A stretch of 64,000 nt of DNA from Rhyzopertha dominica (lineage: Eukaryota; Arthropoda; Insecta; Coleoptera; Bostrichidae), in the NCBI GenBank assembly GCA_025024175.1, contig QCXZ01000001.1:12648001-12712000 (forward strand), written 5' to 3'. This document shows positions 36,990 through 49,280 of the stretch, piece by piece. Made by a program: the position numbers and the translations under genes. The notes beneath the pieces are model-generated. The model did no database searches, was not told where the DNA came from, and was given only the letters and a program-made list of their open reading frames with translations. Positions within the stretch are counted from its first letter, which is position 1. Every line of letters begins with the position of its first letter.

Positions 36990-38692
36990 GTAGGGGTGCT
37001 TATCCACCGCTGGCAGTACTTTTTTCCATGCTTTCTCTAATCTTTGAACAGCTATCTTAAGTTCTTTTACNCTTCGCGTTAGTGGNACTACATCATCTAC
37101 GTACGCCAGACATTGATGTTTTTTTGTGATATATGAGCCCCTTTCTATTGATAATTGGTGTTCTTATGACCTACTCTATTGCTAGATTAAAGAGTATTGA
37201 AGAAATTGTGTCTCCTTGGCTCAGTCCTTGTTGTACTTGAAATTTGTTCGAGTTCTGTCCTTTTATTCTTACTCAATTTTCTGTGTGTTGGAGGGTTAAC
37301 TTTATCACCTGTATTAGTTTCGGCTGAACGCCCAACTCTCTTAGAGCTTTATACATCATATCTCTCTTAACTCGATCATATGCCTGCTTAAAGTCGATAA
37401 AAAGTAAGTAAGTCTCCTTCTGAAACTAATAGCTTTCTGCTTGTATTTCTTTTAAGACTAAAGTTTGATCTACTACTCCCCTTCCTTTGCGAAAGCCACA
37501 TTGATACTCGCCCACTATTTCGTTCATTTGTATTGTTAGTCTATTTTTTATTACCATTGCAAATATATTGTAGGCTACATTTAGTAGTGCTATGCCTCCG
37601 TAATTATCACAAAGTAATTTATCTCCCTTTTTAAAGATTGGGCATAATATTGCTTATGTCCAATCAATCGGCATTCTTTCTTGTAGCCATACTTTTTTAA
37701 TTAGTGTGGTCATTTTTTCAATGAGCGCTCTTCCTCCATATTTGAACATTTCTGCTGTTATGCCCTCTTTGCCCGGACTTTTGTTGTTCTTAAGTTGTTT
37801 TATTATTATTTCAACTTCCTCATTGCCTGGAAGCTCTGTGTAGTTCTCATTCTGTTCATTTATTCTCACGTCTCCCTTGTTCAATAAAGATTTGTTTTTC
37901 CTCTGTTATTAGTCTGCATTGCTTGTCCTTAAAGAATAGTGACATTTGTTGGTAACCCTGTTTTTCCTTTCTTATTCCACTACACAATGCTCTAATGTCT
38001 CCACTTTTGAAATTTTCTACTAATTGTGCTATGTTTTGTTCATTATAATGCCTTTTTTTCCTCAATAAATTCTTACATTTAATCCTTTGCTCTTTGTACC
38101 TTTTTTCATCCATTCAGTCGTGTTTTGTAGCATTTATAGCCTAACTTTATTTTTTGCTTCCACCTCCTGCTTGCATTCTTCATCAAACCATTTTTTCTTC
38201 CACTGCTTAACCTCCTTCATATTTGGTATACTTTCCCTCATAGTGCTTTTTATATTATCCCATATATTGTCTACATTTTCCATCTCTTCCGCAACTCCTA
38301 ACTTTTCATTGACCTGTTCTGCACAGCTATATCTTTCTTCTTTTGCGTTGGGATTATTGGTGCTATTTGTATACCCACCAGATAATGATCTTATTGTATA
38401 ATGGGTCCTCTATATGTTCTTACCATTCTAATATTTCCTTTCTCACTTTTGCTAACCAACAGATGGTCTATTTTATTTATGGTTCTATTATCAGGGGCTT
38501 TCCATCTGCCTTTATAGATTTCCTTGCTTTCAAAGCATGTGCTTATTATCAACAAATCTTTTTCTTTTGCAAAGTCGATTAATAGCTCACCATTTTCTGA
38601 GGTTTTGTCATGCATGCTGTTCTTTCCCACCACTGATATGTATAACTTTTCTTTTCCAATGTTTGCATTTGCATCTACCAATTACAAATCGT
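36990..38692 (-). pseudogene. Non-LTR retrotransposon (RTE-like) endonuclease-RT remnant
   Basis: Minus-strand order: endonuclease end (38681-38391: DANANIGKEK, NGELLIDFAKEKDLLIIST, NRTINKIDHLLVS), then a linker with WKKKWFDEECKQEVEAKN (about 38200-38140), the WFDEECK block common in this group. The RT follows: LKNNKSPGKEGITAEMFKYG and LQERMPIDWT (37884-37654), LLFIDFKQAYDRVKRDMM-like (about 37400), QVQQGLSQGDTISSILFNL (about 37240-37180) and AYVDDVV at 37106-37086. The 5' part of the endonuclease and everything after the RT palm are missing. Stops at EN*VR and IE*VI plus frameshifts show it is dead. The style is RTE-like, but clade assignment needs a tree. Confidence 0.88.
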
Positions 38693-40960
38693 AATATTCG
38701 ATCAAATTTATCTGTGTGATGAAGTTTGCGCGAGTAACTTTAATTTACCATGATATTGAATTGACACATCCTGGTTGACGGGTGGTATGTTATAGTTTGT
38801 GGAAATCGAATACGAGCACTACTTACCACATTTTCAACTGTTACATTTGTCGAGTCACCTTGCTCCCGAGAAAAGGATTAACTGAATATTATGCTGAACG
38901 ATACCCTCCATAAGCTGTAGGTGTGGCATACCGTTACGATAAGTCACTTGTTGGATTAACATCTTCGGGAACGACATGTAACTTATCTGAATTCGAGGTG
39001 GTGCACCTGATACCTAAAATGTTTATAACCAGCTCGAAGGATCGGTTCCAAGGNGGCCAGCACGCGCCCGAAGTACCGTATCTCCATTATTTAATCCGCT
39101 CTGGACACCCGNGCTCTATAATGCCACAGCCACCTTGCGCTAACAAAATCAGCTCCGAAGCTGCTCNGGAGCAATTAAAAAGACTCTCGTCTGTCATTTG
39201 TCATGACAGTGACTTGTCCGAGTCGCGGTAGCGGCTCAGCCACCTAGATACATATCTGTTTTCATATTAATGACGATACAGATAGCACTTCTGTGTACAA
39301 TGGAATGTGCCATCCATTTGGCTTAACTGTAGAACGGTTTTATTGTTATTATTGGACTTTGCAGCCAGGTCAGTTCGTACCCAGATGATACTGGGACTAT
39401 TTTTGTTTTAATATTCATGCCTATACCCTGAAGATGGTTTATCTCACGTGAATTGTCATTTGGAACCGAAAAGTCATAGTTTTTATGTTAACTGCGGAGC
39501 CATGTGCTATTGACAATACTAGGTCATTTTTCTCTAACCCTAAGGTGAATAAGGAAAACTACTCATTATAGATTTAAAATTCTGAACGTAAAGATTGTTA
39601 ATAAATGCATATTGAACTAAAATATCTTCAAGCTGGTAAAGATTCTCGTTCTGACGGAAGTAACTATCAACTTCTTTTTTTTGTAAATGGGTTACCTTCT
39701 ATATATGCTTGATTTATGTTTGATTCTAACGTAGAATGCCAAGATCAGCTAATCACTAAAAAATATTGTGATGATTTTTATACAGGGTATTTCTTATACT
39801 TACTCAAATTTTGTCTTCAAAATGTAATTAAAACCCTTTGTTTCAGATATCTTCATATTAAGTTCTTTAAAAAAAGTCGAGTGTTTATTTGTGGTATTGA
39901 AATTGCCGACACATTGTAAGTTATTAAAGTTTCAAGAGAATGATTGTCAGGGTAACGAAAATAATTCTAGTGTTTGAACAGCTTGATTTAAATCGTATGA
40001 CGACATAATGAGTAAACTCTGCAAAATAATAATTACAGTGGCAACATGCAAGTCTCCAAACCAAAGGGAGTAGTTTGCAATCCGATGACAACATATCGTA
40101 AGATTTCTTCTATTTTCAAACAGCTACTTGTTTTGCTTGACATAAACTCTTATGAAAAAACTATTTATTGAATTTATGAATGTCAAGCACCAGATAATTG
40201 AGATTTAAATAATTTTACACAAAATCTGTTCCTTTTCCAATGAATTTCGTGTTATATGACAATGATAAAGGTCGTAATAGGGTTCCAGATGGCAAGCTAC
40301 GGTTGAGCAAACGATATTCTGATATTAGGTCTTTAGGTATGCTTAATTTAAATGGGCATCTGTGAGACCACAACAATTTATGTCGATATAAGTGCCAAAT
40401 GGGGTCTTCTTATATCTATGGCTTGCCAGGTAATGTAGAATTAATGTAGAAATTCCGTGAGTACAATCACAGCATGAATAGAATATTTTGTAACAAAAAA
40501 ACATTAGCTTTATGTGCACATTATACATACAGGTACATCTATCATGCTCAAAAATTATTACAAATCATTGAATGAGTGTCATTTATTGTCATTTTCATTA
40601 CTGGAATCATCAAGGCATATTGCATATTGTAAAAATCTTTTCAAGCATAACGGACCTGATCTGACCTGCTATGTCGGAAGCACACGCCAACTTCGTTATT
40701 TTAAGTAGAATACTCTATATCGCATTTTTGGATTTTCTATTAAATTTGAATGTTATTAACGACACGGGTATATAGTCTATTTTGGCCTGTTATGACATTA
40801 TTAGTCATTTCGTAAATGCAGTGCTTAAGAGAACTGATATCTCTGAAACTGAAAAAAGTTAGCTAAGCTTTTTTATCGTTTTACTAACGAATTTTTATTT
40901 ACAGAACGGTATAATCATCTCAGCATGCATAGATCGACGGGAGACTTCTTTGGAATTTAT
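38693..40960. other. No gene recognised; GC-richer open frame at 38923-39231
   Basis: The plus frame at 38923-39231 (102 codons, three ambiguous bases) includes LSEFEVVHLIPKMFITSSKD and LSSVICHDSDLSESR. It is less AT-rich than its flanks. No domain is recognised, so an exon or a decayed transposon piece remain possible. Confidence 0.35.
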
Positions 40961-41065
40961 TAAATAATCATAAAATACTTGTCTGTGATCTTCCAATTTA
41001 TTTTTGGCAAAGCCAAATGGTAGCATTTCAACCGCCATGCAGCCTTCTTCGGTGGCTTAACAAGC
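40961..41065 (-). repeat. Penelope-tail-like repeat, inverted partner of 42994-43103
   Basis: The reverse complement reads GCCACCGAAGAAGGCTGCATGG...GGCTTTGCCAAAAATAAAT, then GATCACAGACAAGTATTTTA. It matches 42994-43103 on the plus strand. The CCGAAGAAGG...hairpin resembles the tails of the Penelope copies here. Confidence 0.6.
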
Positions 41066-41442
41066 ATAACTAAATTGTAATAGTAAAATTAGTTTAACAA
41101 TATCGTAAGTATAGATAGCTACATTGTTGTGTGGTGTGGGAATAGATATTTTTATTACATTTTTCACTTTACTATTGGAGTAAGTGAGTTATTTAAGGAC
41201 GTGAAATCCGTTCTTAGCAGGTAGTTGAAATTGCTTTCCCTCTAAGAAGGGGTTCAAGTTTGCGCGTGTTGACAAGTTTATATTTTTGACGTTGGTCATC
41301 TTAAATTGTTACCTGTTTCAGTATTATGCAATGCTAGTGAAGATTTTTCTCAATTTCTATTATATACGTGGTAAATATACTCTTCGAATCTAATATAAAA
41401 TGTGCAACACGGGCCAACTTGAACCCCTTGGAGGCTGTTTAC

Positions 41443-41848
41443 CAGTGATGGGCGTTTACGCGTAAATTATAATTTTCTACGTTACACGCGTAGAAAATGT
41501 AGACAAACCATTTTGCCGTAGATTTTGAGTAAAAAATTCAAGACGAGTATATTATGGTTAAAGTGTATTAAGTAGAGTCGCGATAAACCTAAATGGAAAC
41601 CATTTTATTTCTAATTTCTCTGTTTTGCTACCTTCTTCATGTGTCCATTTCCTTTTTATAATAGTTTTCTTTAGAAAATAAACGACAAAGCATTATGTTT
41701 TCCTTCCACGACTATATTAAGTACATTCTTAAGAAGCCCATTTTCACATATGCTATCAAATTAGTACAAGTTGATTTTTCTCCAAAGAAAGGTATCTACT
41801 GCAATCAATTATCACCTGCTACTTTTAGATCAATGTACCTAGTTCAGT

Positions 41849-41886
<38 letters not shown>

Positions 41887-42349
41887 GACAAACAAATTGC
41901 CTTGCAATTAAAAACGTCTGGTGAAAGAACAAGGATGGCATATAAAATTGGCCGTGTATTTCCGTTCATAGAGAATAAAGATAATAAAATCCAAAGTGCG
42001 CCAAAGTGCTTTTGGACATCACACTTAGCCTGCTTACTCAGGTCTTCTGGCTATAATTGACGTGTACCCAAACAAGTTATTGTTATTTAAACATTTATCT
42101 ATCAACTTAATTACAACAAAGTGGTATTTTAATTAAGAATAAATATAAAATAATAATAATAAACAAAATAATATTGGCATTTGAGGAGTTTTGAACACCA
42201 GAACACCACTAAAAAAACTATATATTTCTGGAGTTCTGTTTGTCTACACAATGCTATTGTCTACAGTAGACTTTTAAGGTAGAATATTACATAGTTTACG
42301 CGTAGATAATAGCGTAATTTACATGGCGTATTCTACGCGCCCATCACTG
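41443..42349. mobile_element. Non-autonomous hAT element, copy 2, with 8-bp target duplication
   Basis: The ends are CAGTGATGGGCGTTTACGCG and GCGCCCATCACTG, a perfect CAGTGATGGGCG inverted repeat. CTGTTTAC at 41435-41442 is repeated at 42350-42357, giving the 8-bp duplication diagnostic of hAT. Subterminal ACGCGTA motifs are present at both ends. No transposase is encoded. The 121-codon frame at 41695-42060 runs through a dinucleotide repeat and is not a gene. It is the opposite-orientation homologue of 9457-10396. Confidence 0.9.
41852..41885. repeat. (AT)n microsatellite
   Basis: About 17 uninterrupted AT units inside the hAT copy; likely length-polymorphic. Confidence 0.9.
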
Positions 42350-42589
42350 CTGTTTACATGAAAAGCAATTTATACACCCGCTAAATACGGATCATGCTCT
42401 TAAATAACCCATACTTATCTCAATAGCAAAGTGAAAAATGTAGCAAACAAATTCTTTTCCAATACCATATAATACATTTATTATTTATTTATTATATAGA
42501 TATCTATTTATATTATATTATTTATTTATATTTTTTATTATAAAATGTCTTCACGGTCCTTCTTATAGGTTTATTATAAGTTTTTTTTA

Positions 42590-42700
42590 TTAGGGAAGTG
42601 GACCTCTATATATTTACAATAGAACTCTTTTTTATTTAGCCAAGCTTTCGGGGTATGTTTGTCCTCTTCGTCAGGGCGTCTATATATTAGTGAAAAGTAT
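42590..42700 (-). repeat. Penelope tail fragment
   Basis: The reverse complement has CTGACGAAGAGG...CCCCGAAAGCTTGGCTAAATAAAAAAGAGT. It aligns with the Penelope tail at 35800-35880 (CCGAAGAAG...CGAAAGCTCAGCTTAAAAAAAAGAGT). No coding part is visible upstream, so only the terminal region was inserted or survives. Confidence 0.6.
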
Positions 42701-42993
42701 AGCATTGCATAAGAGTGAATAAAAAGTCTGATACACAACACTAGATCGCAAATCTATACTTATCACTTAAGTTTATCAAAGCACGAATTCTATGATGGCC
42801 CATTAAATTGATAGTATTATTTAGTAAAAATTGGACTGAATATTTAAATCTTCAGGCAAAAATTATCTTTCAATGTATATAGATAATATGTACGATATTG
42901 GTTTTTTACTGTTTTAATTTAATTTCATAAAGAAGGATTCATTAATAATAATTTCACTTTGAGAACATGGATCAGTTTTCAATTTTTAATTAC

Positions 42994-43103
42994 ACTCGTT
43001 AAGCCACCGAAGAAGGTCACATGGTGGCTAAAACGCTGGCATTCGGTTTTGCCAAAAATTAATAATTCGAAAGTAGGATCACAGACAAGTATTTTATTAT
43101 TAT
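42994..43103 (+). repeat. Penelope-tail-like repeat, inverted partner of 40961-41065
   Basis: GCCACCGAAGAAGGTCACATGGTGGC, then GGTTTTGCCAAAAATTAAT and GATCACAGACAAGTATTTTA. With its inverted partner it brackets about 1.9 kb that contains the hAT copy and the Penelope tail fragment. Confidence 0.6.
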
Positions 43104-44879
43104 GGTACAAGTTGGTCTAAATGTTTACCTACAGTTTTCGAGAAATTTGTTAAGAGGCTTCTTTTATATAGATAACAAGTTACCTTAGTATTCAATAGTT
43201 CCAATAGTTCGTGTTTATTATAGTTATGTAGCTATAATTTATCATAAACTGTCATTGTTGCGTTTCGTTGTTTTTTTTTTAACTTTACAGAGACGAAGTG
43301 ATTGGCATGATTGTTATTCTTGGATAATAATGTGATCAAAATCCGCCGTTACAAGTGCTGAAATTCCAAGTTGAATAGGTTTAATATAGATTTAGTGGGC
43401 AATGAGTCATCGAAGATTGATACACAAACTGCAGTTCTCGGAGAAAGTTTATTTAAACAACGGAGGGGTTACAGCAGTAATACGCTCTGGTGGAAACCCT
43501 GCTAATATTTTTCTTATGAGATGGATCTATGGAATTTTCATGATTATATGCTTTTTTTTTATTTGCATTATGAAAATTTCTAAGTTACCTTTTAAAGTTC
43601 TCTATATCTAAGAGGTATCCAATTCCAAAGCATTAACATAAAATTCTACAAAACAGGCCACTTTAATATGTTTCAAATAAAGATAAACTAAAATAAAAAT
43701 GAAAAATGGAGAAACATAGATGTCGAGAAAAAATAAACAATAAACAAAATGGATTAATTATATATAATTTTTTAAGTAAAAACGTAATACCAAACTTGGC
43801 TACCATCAAATTTATGCTATTATAATTAAAAGTTATCTAATTTCATTATAAAAAGCTTAATCATTGCCTATAATAAACATTTCCCAATAAAGCGCTTATA
43901 AGTTGTTGTTTTCTCTCTAAAATACCTCCATGTAAATGAAAAGCAAGTTATCGTGTTACGCGCTTTCAAAACAAAAAGAATTTCATCAGCGTCAGGTGCA
44001 TTAAACGGCAAGTCAATGGCATGCCAGAATACCTTCACAGTTCTGAATGCGGGCGGTATAATGGAGTAAAATGGGTAGTTGTAAACTAAAACTTAACAAT
44101 GGGAACCTGCAACCATCCTTCATTCACAATGGACTGTTGGTTATTCTTTTCCGAAGAGGCTGCGCACCTGAGCTATCCCAGTTGATCCAGTTATTATCTA
44201 TTAGCTTGTACCTGTACAGTCTGTGGGTGGCATGAGAGCGATTCGGTTTCGTAAAGTGAACAAATAGCTGAATACTAACATGAAAGATTTCGTTTAACCG
44301 ACCACTCGGCCTTAACACTTGCGGCTCTCGCTATAGGAAAGGTAAATCTTTGGTCGCAAGAGTAAAACTTTGCTCTCCATTAATTCTCCTATCCGTATTC
44401 AAGGCGAAATTAACGAGCAGGTTTTGATAGCATAATGGAGAACAGTGGTAAACCGAAGCAGCTAAAACGACGTGCGCGATGGCAAAAGGTAGCAAATTTG
44501 TGGTCACATAATCGAGCGGATTGTTTATAATGGTCGTAAAGAGGAGGTTTACTAAATATGGAAGCCGACTGCTCCACTCATATGGATATCTTATCCACCT
44601 GAAACATACAAGGTGCGACAGATCATATCTTTACTCCTATTTATAGAAATCACATTAGAAGTGAGCCGCGAACATTGCATGTGGTTCTAGTTTGTAAAAG
44701 AGCAAGATGTAATTTGCTTTAAAAAATAGATTGCGACAAAAGCTGCTAATTTTTGTGTAAAATTACTTGTATTGTATCTAATATAGTATACTCAATTTCA
44801 TTGCTGATTCGAAGCATGCAAAGAACTTAACCATTGTTATTAACATATTGGTATTAATTTTGTGGAGTCCTTTCGTGCT
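43104..44879. other. No gene recognised
   Basis: AT-rich sequence; the open frames at 43402-43611 and 44124-44318 have no family features. Confidence 0.4.
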
Positions 44880-45133
44880 AATTATTCTTAGTGTATTTAT
44901 TTGTAGGTTCTGGCTCCTGTTTTTATTAAATTAAAGATACTTTTATCTATTAATATGACGTTTAGACCTATAATTTAGGTCTTTTTCAAATATTTTTATT
45001 TTATATGACATTTACAATTTTGATATTAATATATAAAATGCACTTTTGAGTTTATCCCTTTGCTATTATTGTGTATATAGGTGGATGGTAAATGTGGTGG
45101 TGAGAGTGTGTTTAAATGATAGTGTTGTATGTA

Positions 45134-46423
45134 AAGGGTGTCTCACAATTAATTTCGTTTTCCATTTTGAAATAGCGCGGGAACTGTTGCACGGACAGCT
45201 GCGCGCAAGCATGCGTCGAGGAGCAGCTTGTGTGGAATTTAGTGTGTTGCAATGGATCGCTAAAGCGGAGATCAACGTGCCTTCTGTATTAGCACTTTTT
45301 ATGAGTTCCATTCGTACGTGATAGTGCGGCTGCGACGTTTTCGAGTTCAGTATGGACTGCACGACATTCATGACACCTCAAGTTAAAATTTAATCAAGCA
45401 CTGGATTCAAAAATTCGAGCAGAGTGGTTCCGCAATGCATTCGCGACCTGTTGGACGCCAACAAACAACACGCACCCTGCAAAACATCGAGCGTGTGCGG
45501 GTGAGCATGTTGCGACATCCTAGGCATTCGATACGGAAACAAGCTGCAGTTTTAAATTTGCACCGGTGCAGTGTTCACCGCATTTTACGGAGAGACTTGC
45601 ATTTCTATGCTTATAAAATTCAAATAGTGCAAGCATTTAACGAAGAGGACTACCCATTGCGAGTAACTTTTGCTAATGACATGTTTGCGCAATTTGAGAA
45701 TTTCGATAACATTCTCTTCAGCGACGAAGCACATTTCCATTTAGATGGATATGTTAACCGCCAAAATATGCGTTATTGGTCAGAAAACAACCCTCCATAG
45801 CTCCAAGGTGACCGTTTGGGCTGCAATTTCGTCAAGAGGCATCATCAGGCCGAATTTTTTTGAGGATAATCATGGGCGCACAGTTACTGTGAATTTCGCA
45901 AGGTATGCCATAATGATTCGCGAATTTTTGGGTCCGGCTCTTCAACAGTGGGATGGATACAACAACCGCACATGGTTCCAACAAGATGGCGCCAACAGCC
46001 ACACAGCACTTGTGACATTGGACGCCCTCGGCGAATTGTTTTCAGACAGACTAATTTCAAGAAGGGGAATAATTAACTGGCCGCCACGAAGTCCTGACTT
46101 AACCCCACCTGATTATTTCTCGTGGGGGTATCTTAAACAGCGTGTTTTCGTAAATCCTCCGGCTAATTTTCTGCAAATAAAGGCTCGAATCCGACAAGAA
46201 TTTGCAGGTATTGAGCAAAATTTGTGTGGACGTGTTATTGCAAATTTGAGGTCTCGATTGGAAGAGTGCCAGCTTCGCAATGGCAGACATCTTGATGATG
46301 TAATTTTTCACGTATAAATTCCAAGAATTGTACTTTATTTAAAAAATAAAAAGTAATATGTAAATATAACAAGTAACCATGTTTTCCTTTTCTGAAATTT
46401 GAAATTAATTTTGAGACACCCTT
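45134..46423 (+). mobile_element. Mariner-like DD41D element, complete ends
   Basis: The left end AAGGGTGTCTCACAATTAATTTC and the right end GAAATTAATTTTGAGACACCCTT form terminal inverted repeats of about 23 bp with one mismatch. TA at 45132-45133 and 46424-46425 gives the TA target duplication of the Tc1/mariner superfamily. The total length of 1290 bp is typical. It carries one transposase gene broken by stops and a frameshift, and it sits inside a Penelope-like remnant. Confidence 0.92.
45252..46317 (+). pseudogene. DD41D mariner-like transposase, broken
   Basis: The frame begins with ATG at 45252 (MDR, then a stop at 45261-45263). It continues DQRAFCISTFYEFHSYVIVR, a second stop at 45384-45386, and LIKHWIQKFEQSGSA, the N-terminal DNA-binding helices. 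From 45435 it is open through the catalytic FSDEAHFHLDGYVNRQN to a stop at 45798-45800. A frameshift follows and the other frame carries KVTVWAAISSRG, WFQQDGANSHTA and WPPRSPDLTPPDYFSWGYLK to 46317. There are 41 residues between the Asp of QQDG and the Asp of PPDY. All three catalytic acids remain, but stops and the shift prevent a full protein. Known role: cut-and-paste at the 23-bp ends. Confidence 0.9.
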
Positions 46424-47017
46424 TATTACCTAGTCCTTGTATGCCAGTCCTGTCGTTTACACAATACACATGTGTTTAGGTTTTTTTGTATATGTATGAT
46501 TTCCAAAAATTGTCTTTTACGTTTGTATTGTCCTGTAGTATTAATAATTTTGGTATTGTCAAAGTCAAAAGTGTGGTCAGTTTGTTCTTGATGTTTTTTT
46601 AAAGATGTGTAGTTGTTATTATTTTTATGTTGTTGTAGTCTGTTTTTTAAGTATTGTCTTGTTTGTCCTATATATTGTTTGTTACATTGTTTACATTTTA
46701 TACTGTATATTGTGTGTTCTTGTTTCTTTTGGTACTTTTGTCTTTAATGGTGCATAGAATTGTTTAATCGTGTTAATTGGTTTATATGTAATTTGGAGAT
46801 TATGTGGCTTTAGTAGGCTTTTTATTTTTTGAGTAAGGGGTGGTATANATGGTAATGTTAAGTATGTTATATTAGTGTTTTTCCTTGTTTTTCGTATTTA
46901 ATACTATTGCATAGTTTTTCTGTTTGTTGTTTTATAGAGTTACGTACTAATTTAATGGGTAGTTGTTATTTTTTAGTATTTTAGTAATAGTGTGTAAAGT
47001 TTTAATTCTAAGTAGGT

Positions 47018-47257
47018 CACTTATCCGAACATTTTTTTTGTGTAATATGGATCAATTAGGTGTTCGAACTGTAAATTGACTGACACACACATTGTAACTG
47101 AGACTGCTCTGTATAATAAAGCTCTCCACTTAGCTGTTTTAGCTTCTGCTTTTTTACCAGCTTGAAGTAAAATCAATTTTGGTTAGTAGGAAGATGCGTT
47201 AAAAATTACCTCGATTCGTTCAAACGAAGTAGCCTTTGGTGTGTCACCATACTCCAT
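47018..47257 (-). pseudogene. Coding-like frame of unknown family, one internal stop
   Basis: An ATG at 47257 starts MEYGDTPKATSFERIEVIFN. After a single stop the same frame continues LILLQAGKKAEAKTAKWRAL and MCVSVNLQFEHLIDPYYTKK to a stop near 47018 (80 codons). The composition is protein-like in an AT-rich neighbourhood. I do not recognise the family; exon, pseudogene or transposon piece are all possible. Confidence 0.35.
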
Positions 47258-49280
47258 TGTAATAAAAAAACACGGTATGAACTTCGTTCATAATGTACTA
47301 AATTTGCAGTAGTAATGATGGTGCCGCTTCAAGCTTACTGGTAAACCTGTCAATACAGGTGTGCCTTTTGTAGATTGGCGTATTTCGTTTTAAATGGATT
47401 TAAATCGATATTCTGGGTTAATTGATTAGCTACAATATACTAAGTAAAGCAACTTGAATGACAGTACCCATTACTTAGGTATAGTCTTTAAAGTTGCAGT
47501 AGCAGATTTTACAGTAACATGTTCAAGAAGAACCGCAAGTAATATTAGCACACATTGATTTATTAGGCTTGCAGAAGTTATCGTTTGCCATTAAGTTACC
47601 ATTTTTTTAAAAATTAAATTCCCAATTTTGACGAACGAAGCATAGTGTCGCTATTGATATAAACGGCCATCCATTTCCCGTTCATCTTACAAACAGCCCA
47701 CTCGGACGGTCTGACCATTTATACGTATCAAGCCTTGCCGTCTGCCGAGTGTCATTTGTTTTTTAAATTAGAGCAACTGTCCTTTGTGATTTCGTGATAG
47801 TGGCTGTACAGTTAACAGTAAACGACTCAAATATGTGCAAGCGGATATGCACGTCCCAATTTCGTGCCGAAAATATTTGGATTAGGACACGGAGAATGTA
47901 GGGGGTGACTTAATTCAGTTATACAGCTTTGTTTTACTCTCGAACTGGTTTTGATCTATTAACGTGATGAAAGTAAGTCATTTGTTATGTTATGGTGCAA
48001 CATTTTCTGTGTCAAATAACATCTGCGCTTACATTTTTTAACTAAAATACTTATAAAGTAGCAACATTCTGAATGCGTAATTTTGATTTGTACATTTGTA
48101 CATATCTAATCCTTGGGTCACATCTCCAATTCTCTTTCGCAGGTAACGTAGCTTTAAAAGATAGTCACATATCTCTAGTTAGTTTATTAGTTGTTTAGTT
48201 CCAAGAACTGTTAATACAGAAAAATTTAAACCTTTTTAGGAATTTACGAGAGGAATTATAGCGTATATTATTAAAAAATAATATTGGAGTTACGAGGAAA
48301 AAAGTATTAAATACTCATTAGTGTAAAAAAATAACCAGGTACATTTTTTAAAATTTAGGCGCTCTTAATTGCCAGCTTTGTTAGTGTAACTAGAGCGACT
48401 TTTGTCTAATTAAGTAACATTAAATCCTGCTTTCTTGTTGAGACACCGTATACTTATATGTAAATTAAAGCGGATATAGAAGTACGGTTAAATGAGGAAA
48501 CATTGGCAGTTATGTGAGCTTAATTTAATGCACCTTTTGGATTTTTTAAAGTTATTGGCTCACTAGATATTTAGAAAATATTTGTTCATAAATGCTAAGA
48601 AATCGATTAATTTTTGATCGATTCAAAAAGCTGTTTCATGCGATCTACACACTAGCTCTATAATATTACGTTATTATGGTTCATTTTATGGGAATGAGAT
48701 ATTTTAATTATTTTCTAGTAATACATACATATACTTACTATGTATTTAGTATATATTTATTATATCTATACGAAATAAAAAATGTGTTTATGGGTATAAT
48801 GACGTCGCACATTAAATTTTTTGTAGCATTTTTAACGCATTTATTAACTAAAAATTAATTTCGGACTCGTTGAATTACTTTTTTTGTATTCTTTGAATAT
48901 TCTTGATTCTCTGCATACTTTACCATCTTTACATTCTTTACACACAATGACAACTACTCATCAATGTTAATGGAAAAGCAGCATTGTAAAATTTTATGAA
49001 TGCATATTAGGTAGTAAGCTAAGCAACTGTTAAAAAGGGGGTTATATTCCATTTTAGGAGCTATTATTTAAACGGTGAAGTGTTCGTCTTATTATCCACA
49101 CTTGCATAATCCTAATTTTTATACGTGGGTGAATGCTTTCAGCGTCCATAATATAAGATAACATATTTTCGGAAAGATCGCTGTCTCTTGAAAATACTGA
49201 CAAAAAGTTTGACGTTTCGATTACACCTGTAATTTTTGCCTGATCCATTATGCAGTGTTCACGGGATTCATTAAAATAAT
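47258..49280. other. AT-rich sequence, no gene recognised
   Basis: No domain or repeat partner was found. It may include the untranslated 5' part of the gypsy remnant that follows, but no LTR was identified. Confidence 0.4.

Larger units (their letters stand above)
44880..47040 (-). pseudogene. Penelope-like retroelement with GIY-YIG domain, split by a mariner
   Basis: The minus strand from about 47000 gives weakly conserved RT-thumb remains (NYPL...VRNSIKQQTEKLCN, then LTQKIKSLLKPHNLQITYKP). The nuclease follows at about 46700-46430: SIKCKQCNKQYIGQTRQYLK, LKKHQEQTDHTFDFDNTKII and RKRQFLEIIHIQKN, with Cys-X2-Cys before YIG, the IGQT motif and the FLE Glu all present. This frame has no usable ATG. 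At 46424 it meets the right end of a mariner element. On the other side, 45131 to 44880, the tail continues and includes GACCTAAATTATAGGTC, the hairpin of the Penelope tail (44957-44989). The 5' end is missing. Confidence 0.82.

Noticed and set aside
41695..42060. 121-codon plus-strand frame inside hAT copy 2
   Set aside because: It reads through an (AT)n microsatellite (alternating Tyr-Ile) and has no homologous frame in hAT copy 1.
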